DNA from: Novosphingobium sp. AP12
Lineage (GTDB): Bacteria > Pseudomonadota > Alphaproteobacteria > Sphingomonadales > Sphingomonadaceae
Length of the DNA stretch: 64,000 nt
NCBI RefSeq assembly: GCF_000281975.1
Contig: NZ_AKKE01000047.1
Location: 1 to 64,000, forward strand
Reading direction: 5' to 3'
In this document: positions 61,174-64,000 of the stretch, one piece after another
Position numbering within the stretch: the first letter of the stretch is position 1
How the letters are laid out: each line of letters begins with the position of its first letter
The notes under the pieces: model-generated
Told to the model about the DNA's origin: nothing
What the model saw: the letters and a program-made list of their open reading frames with translations, nothing else
Database searches by the model: none
Position numbers and translations under genes: made by a program

Positions 61174-62792
61174 GCCGGGAGGAGGTCCAGCGCCACCGCC
61201 TCGGCGACACGGATGCCGTCTACGGCGGCGGAGAGGATGCCGCCCGCGTAGCCCGCCCCCTCGCCCGCCGGGTAGAGGCCGCGCGTGTTGAGGCTCTGGA
61301 AGTCACGGCCGCGCGTCATGCGCACCGGCGAGGAGGTGCGCGTCTCAACGCCGGTCATGATGACGTCGGGGTGGTCGTAGCCGGGCACCTGGCGGCCGAA
61401 CACCGGCAGTGCCTCGCGGATCGCCTCGATGACGAAGTCGGGCAAGCACTGCGCGAGGTCGGTGAGATGGACGCCGGGCTGATAGCTGGGGATCACCTCG
61501 CCCAGTTCGGTGGACGCACGGCCGGCGAGGAAGTCGCCTAGCTTCTGCCCCGGCGCCTTGTAGTTCGATCCGCCCGCGGCGAAGGCCAGCTTCTCGAACT
61601 TGCGCTGAAGGGCGAGGCCCGCAAGCGGGTGGCCGGGGAAGTCGCGCTCGGGCGTGATGTCGACGACGAGGCCGGAGTTGGCGTTGAACTCGGCGCGCGA
61701 ATACTGGCTCATGCCGTTGGTGACGACGCCGCCCTCCTCGCTCGCGGCGGCCACCACGCGCCCGCCCGGGCACATGCAGAACGAGTAGACGGTGCGATCG
61801 TTCTTCGCCTTGTAAGAGGTGGCGTACGACGCCGCCCCGAGGATCGGGTTGCCGGCGCAGGGGCCGAAGCGCGCCTTGTCGATCCAGCCCTGCGGGTGCT
61901 CGATGCGCACGCCGATCGCGAAGGGCTTGGCCTCGATGAAGACGCCCCGGTCGTGCAGCACTTCGAAGGTGTCGCGCGCCGAGTGGCCGACCGCCATGAT
62001 GACGTGCTGCGTCTCCAGCAGTTCGCCGGTCGAGAGATGCAGGCCGGTCAGGCGGCGGGTGCCGTCGGCGTCCTCCGTGATCGCAAAGTCGTCGACGCGG
62101 GTGCCGAAACGGTATTCGCCGCCGAGCGCCTCGATCGTCTCGCGCATCGACATCACCATGGTGACGAGGCGGAAGGTGCCGATATGCGGGTGCGCCTCGG
62201 TGAGGATATCCTCGGGCGCGCCGGCCTTGACGAACTCGGTCAGCACCTTGCGGCCCAGGTGGCGCGGGTCCTTGATGCGGCTGTAGAGCTTGCCGTCGGA
62301 GAACGTGCCCGCCCCGCCCTCCCCGTACTGGACGTTGCTTTCCGGGTTAAGTTCGGAGCGGCGCCACAGGCCCCAGGTGTCGCGGGTGCGCTCGCGCACG
62401 GCCTTGCCGCGCTCGATGATGATGGGTTTGAGGCCCATCTGCGCGAGGATCAGCGCGGCGAGCAGGCCGCAGGGTCCGGCGCCGATCACCACGGGGCGCG
62501 GGCCGGAGTAGTCCTCGGGGGCGGTGGTGACGAACCTGTATGCAGTGTCGGGCGCTGGCCGAACGTGCGGGTCGCCGGGGAAGCGGGAGAGCACATCGGC
62601 TTCATCGCGCACGGCGACATCGAGGGCGTAGACCAGCTTGATAGCGTTCTTGCGCCGCGCGTCGTTGCCCCGGCGCACGACGGTAACCCGCTCGAGGTCG
62701 GAGGGCGCGATAGCGAGGCGTTCGATCACCGCCGCGTCGAGGTCGGCGGGGGTGTGGTCGAGGGGCAGTGCGAGATCGGTCAGGCGAAGCAT
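61170..62792 (-). CDS. COG2509-type FAD-dependent oxidoreductase
   Basis: Uncharacterised FAD protein of 540 residues. A roughly 90-residue N-terminal domain (LRLTDLALPLDHTPADL to KNAIKLVYALDVAVRDE) precedes the Rossmann motif VVIGAGPCGLLAALILAQMGLKPIIIERG. Family features are NVQYGEGGAGTFSDGKLYSRIKD, FCMCPGGRVVAAASEEGGVVTNGMS, and the C-terminal TSSPVRMTRG with LYPAGEGAGYAGGILSAA. No partner reductase is seen, and the reaction is not known. It is the first gene of a coupled pair of flavoproteins. Confidence 0.87.
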   Translation of the reverse strand: MLRLTDLALPLDHTPADLDAAVIERLAIAPSDLERVTVVRRGNDARRKNAIKLVYALDVAVRDEADVLSRFPGDPHVRPAPDTAYRFVTTAPEDYSGPRPVVIGAGPCGLLAALILAQMGLKPIIIERGKAVRERTRDTWGLWRRSELNPESNVQYGEGGAGTFSDGKLYSRIKDPRHLGRKVLTEFVKAGAPEDILTEAHPHIGTFRLVTMVMSMRETIEALGGEYRFGTRVDDFAITEDADGTRRLTGLHLSTGELLETQHVIMAVGHSARDTFEVLHDRGVFIEAKPFAIGVRIEHPQGWIDKARFGPCAGNPILGAASYATSYKAKNDRTVYSFCMCPGGRVVAAASEEGGVVTNGMSQYSRAEFNANSGLVVDITPERDFPGHPLAGLALQRKFEKLAFAAGGSNYKAPGQKLGDFLAGRASTELGEVIPSYQPGVHLTDLAQCLPDFVIEAIREALPVFGRQVPGYDHPDVIMTGVETRTSSPVRMTRGRDFQSLNTRGLYPAGEGAGYAGGILSAAVDGIRVAEAVALDLLPA

Positions 62793-62852
62793 CGGTGCGC
62801 CTTTATACGCTCGCGCGGCGCAGCGCCATCACCCGCTTTCGACCTCGGCGGC

Positions 62853-63815
62853 TCAGGCGAGCCTCTGCGCCAGCCACTCCGATGCTTCGGTCAGCGCCCT
62901 GTCGGCGATGCGCGAGACCGACATGGCTTCGAGGAAACTGTGCGTCGCGCCGTCGTAGATGTGCATCTGCGTATCCACGCCGGCGTCGACCAGCCGCTCG
63001 GCCATTGCCACGTTCTCGTCGAGCAGGATGTCGCAGCGCGCAGTGCAGAGCCAGGTCGGCGGCAGGCAGGACAGGTCGGCATGGAGCGGGCGCGCCAGCG
63101 GGTCGGGCGGGGACGTGGCCCAGTCGTCGCCGAGATAGCTGGCCCAGAACTCGTCCATCTCCGGCCCGGTGAGCATGTAACGATCGCCGTCGCCATAGCG
63201 CTCGTAGCTTGGCGCCCAGGTTCCGTCGAATGCACCGTAGTTCAGCAGCAGGCCGCGCGGCATCGGCCCACCCTCCGCGCGCAGGCGCAGCGCCGCCGAT
63301 ACCGAGAGGTTCGCGCCCGCGCTGTCGCCGCCGATGGCAAAGCGCGAAGCGTCCAGCCCGTGTTCGCTCCCGTGCGCCTGCAGCCAGCCGAGCACGTCGG
63401 CGATGCTGCGGGGCGCGGCGGGGAAGCGGCTTTCCGGTGCCAAGGGGTAGTCGATGCCCAGCACCGCGACGCCCGCCCGCTCGGCATATTCGCGCATCAG
63501 GCGGTCGTGGCTGTCGATGCTGAAGAGCGTCCAGCCGCCGCCATGCAGATAGACGAGCACCGGGAGATCGGCGCCCGTCGTCGGTCGGTGGATACGGATA
63601 CGGATACCCGAAACGCCGACGGTGAGCGTTTCGCTCGCCGCCATGGCCGGGCCGCCCTGCTGCAAGGGCGCGCGCTGCGCCTCGGCGATCGCGCGGCGCT
63701 CTACCGGCGTGAGGCCTGGCCGCGAACCGAGAGCCGCCGACGACGCGAACATCCGGCCAAGCCAGTCGCGGATCTCGGGATCGACGTCGTCGTCCGGGAA
63801 GACGGCTTCGTTCAC
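62853..63815 (-). CDS. Alpha/beta hydrolase, hormone-sensitive lipase family esterase
   Basis: Esterase of 320 residues. The oxyanion-hole motif is VYLHGGGW, the nucleophile elbow is IGGDSAGANLS, and the acid and His are found in ARCDILLDENVAMAERL and YDGATHSFLEAMS. This is the HSL/bacterial family IV pattern. There is no signal peptide. The GTG start overlaps the stop of the amidohydrolase gene (GTGA). Substrate: short acyl esters, otherwise unknown. Confidence 0.88.
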   Translation of the reverse strand: MNEAVFPDDDVDPEIRDWLGRMFASSAALGSRPGLTPVERRAIAEAQRAPLQQGGPAMAASETLTVGVSGIRIRIHRPTTGADLPVLVYLHGGGWTLFSIDSHDRLMREYAERAGVAVLGIDYPLAPESRFPAAPRSIADVLGWLQAHGSEHGLDASRFAIGGDSAGANLSVSAALRLRAEGGPMPRGLLLNYGAFDGTWAPSYERYGDGDRYMLTGPEMDEFWASYLGDDWATSPPDPLARPLHADLSCLPPTWLCTARCDILLDENVAMAERLVDAGVDTQMHIYDGATHSFLEAMSVSRIADRALTEASEWLAQRLA

Positions 63816-64000
63816 CCGTGCACCTTGCGGCCGCCGAGATGCGTGGAGACGACCTTGGTCTTGTCCAGCGTTTCCGGGTCGATCGTCGTCAGGTCGCGGT
63901 CCCAGGCCACGAAGTCGGCCAGGCGGCCGGGGGCGAGCGTGCCGGTATGCGCCTCGTGCCGCCCGGCGTAGGCGGCACCGCGCGTGTAGGCGAGCATCGC
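63812..64000 (-). CDS. Amidohydrolase, C-terminal end only (cut by window edge)
   Basis: The frame is open to the last base and shows only about 62 C-terminal residues: YTRGAAYAGRHEAHTGTLAPGRLADFVAWDRDL, then the typical closing strand KVVSTHLGGRKVHG. This is the end of a YtcJ-like metal-dependent amidohydrolase: the last part of the barrel and the small beta domain. It is translationally coupled to the esterase gene downstream. Confidence 0.8.
   Translation of the reverse strand, partial: AMLAYTRGAAYAGRHEAHTGTLAPGRLADFVAWDRDLTTIDPETLDKTKVVSTHLGGRKVHG

Overview
The window reads as chromosomal DNA of a Sphingomonadaceae member, probably Novosphingobium or a close relative. The evidence is a very GC-rich composition, a TonB-dependent receptor of sphingomonad type, an Entner-Doudoroff operon (zwf-edd-glk-eda), a PVA-dehydrogenase-like quinohaemoprotein, a 1588-residue NAD-glutamate dehydrogenase and an arginine succinyltransferase cluster. 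I saw no rRNA, tRNA, CRISPR array, insertion sequence or prophage. Almost all of the window is coding, mostly in short operons with ATGA or GTGA overlaps.

Layout. 1-2.4 kb: 3' part of a TonB-dependent receptor and its terminator. 2.4-3.2 kb: a yybP-ykoY (Mn2+) riboswitch in front of a GDT1/UPF0016 exporter. 3.3-6.2 kb: a PhoB-like regulator with a degenerate receiver, divergent from a PlcP-type phosphoesterase and a GT4 glycosyltransferase, with a tandem 11-bp Pho-box array facing each way. 6.2-11.2 kb: a quinohaemoprotein dehydrogenase coupled to a kinase-like protein, convergent with an LLM oxidoreductase and IclR pair. 11.3-19.7 kb: the phosphate regulon (pstSCAB-phoU-phoB, a phosphate-selective porin, phoR) with two more Pho boxes. 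20-27.9 kb: zwf-edd-glk-eda plus a divergent PEP-carboxylase-like gene, with an 18-codon ORF ending on the zwf start codon. 27.9-33.7 kb: nitronate monooxygenase, GH130, a two-domain GT4 protein and a beta-hydroxyacid dehydrogenase. 33.9-39.9 kb: arginine catabolism (DUF1338, astD, an M20 hydrolase, astA, astB). 39.9-43.7 kb: HAD phosphatase, a small lipoprotein, hppD-phhA and a divergent AsnC/Lrp regulator. 43.8-50.9 kb: giant GDH, a second nitronate monooxygenase and an amidohydrolase. 51-55.7 kb: a sucrose locus (fructokinase, GH68, SUC-type MFS, LacI). 55.8-64 kb: HscC-like Hsp70 with a membrane-anchored J-like protein, periplasmic MsrA, two coupled flavoproteins, an esterase and the end of an amidohydrolase.

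The main theme is phosphate. Four arrays of GTCAT/GTCAC half-sites at exact 11-bp spacing start 41 to 58 bp upstream of four start codons: pstS, the porin, the PhoB-like regulator, and plcP-agt. Together they suggest that phosphate starvation switches on high-affinity uptake, outer-membrane phosphate entry, replacement of phospholipids by glycolipids, and a second PhoB-family regulator that probably cannot be phosphorylated normally. This last module is the best candidate for something not yet described. All assignments come from reading the sequence; no database search was run.
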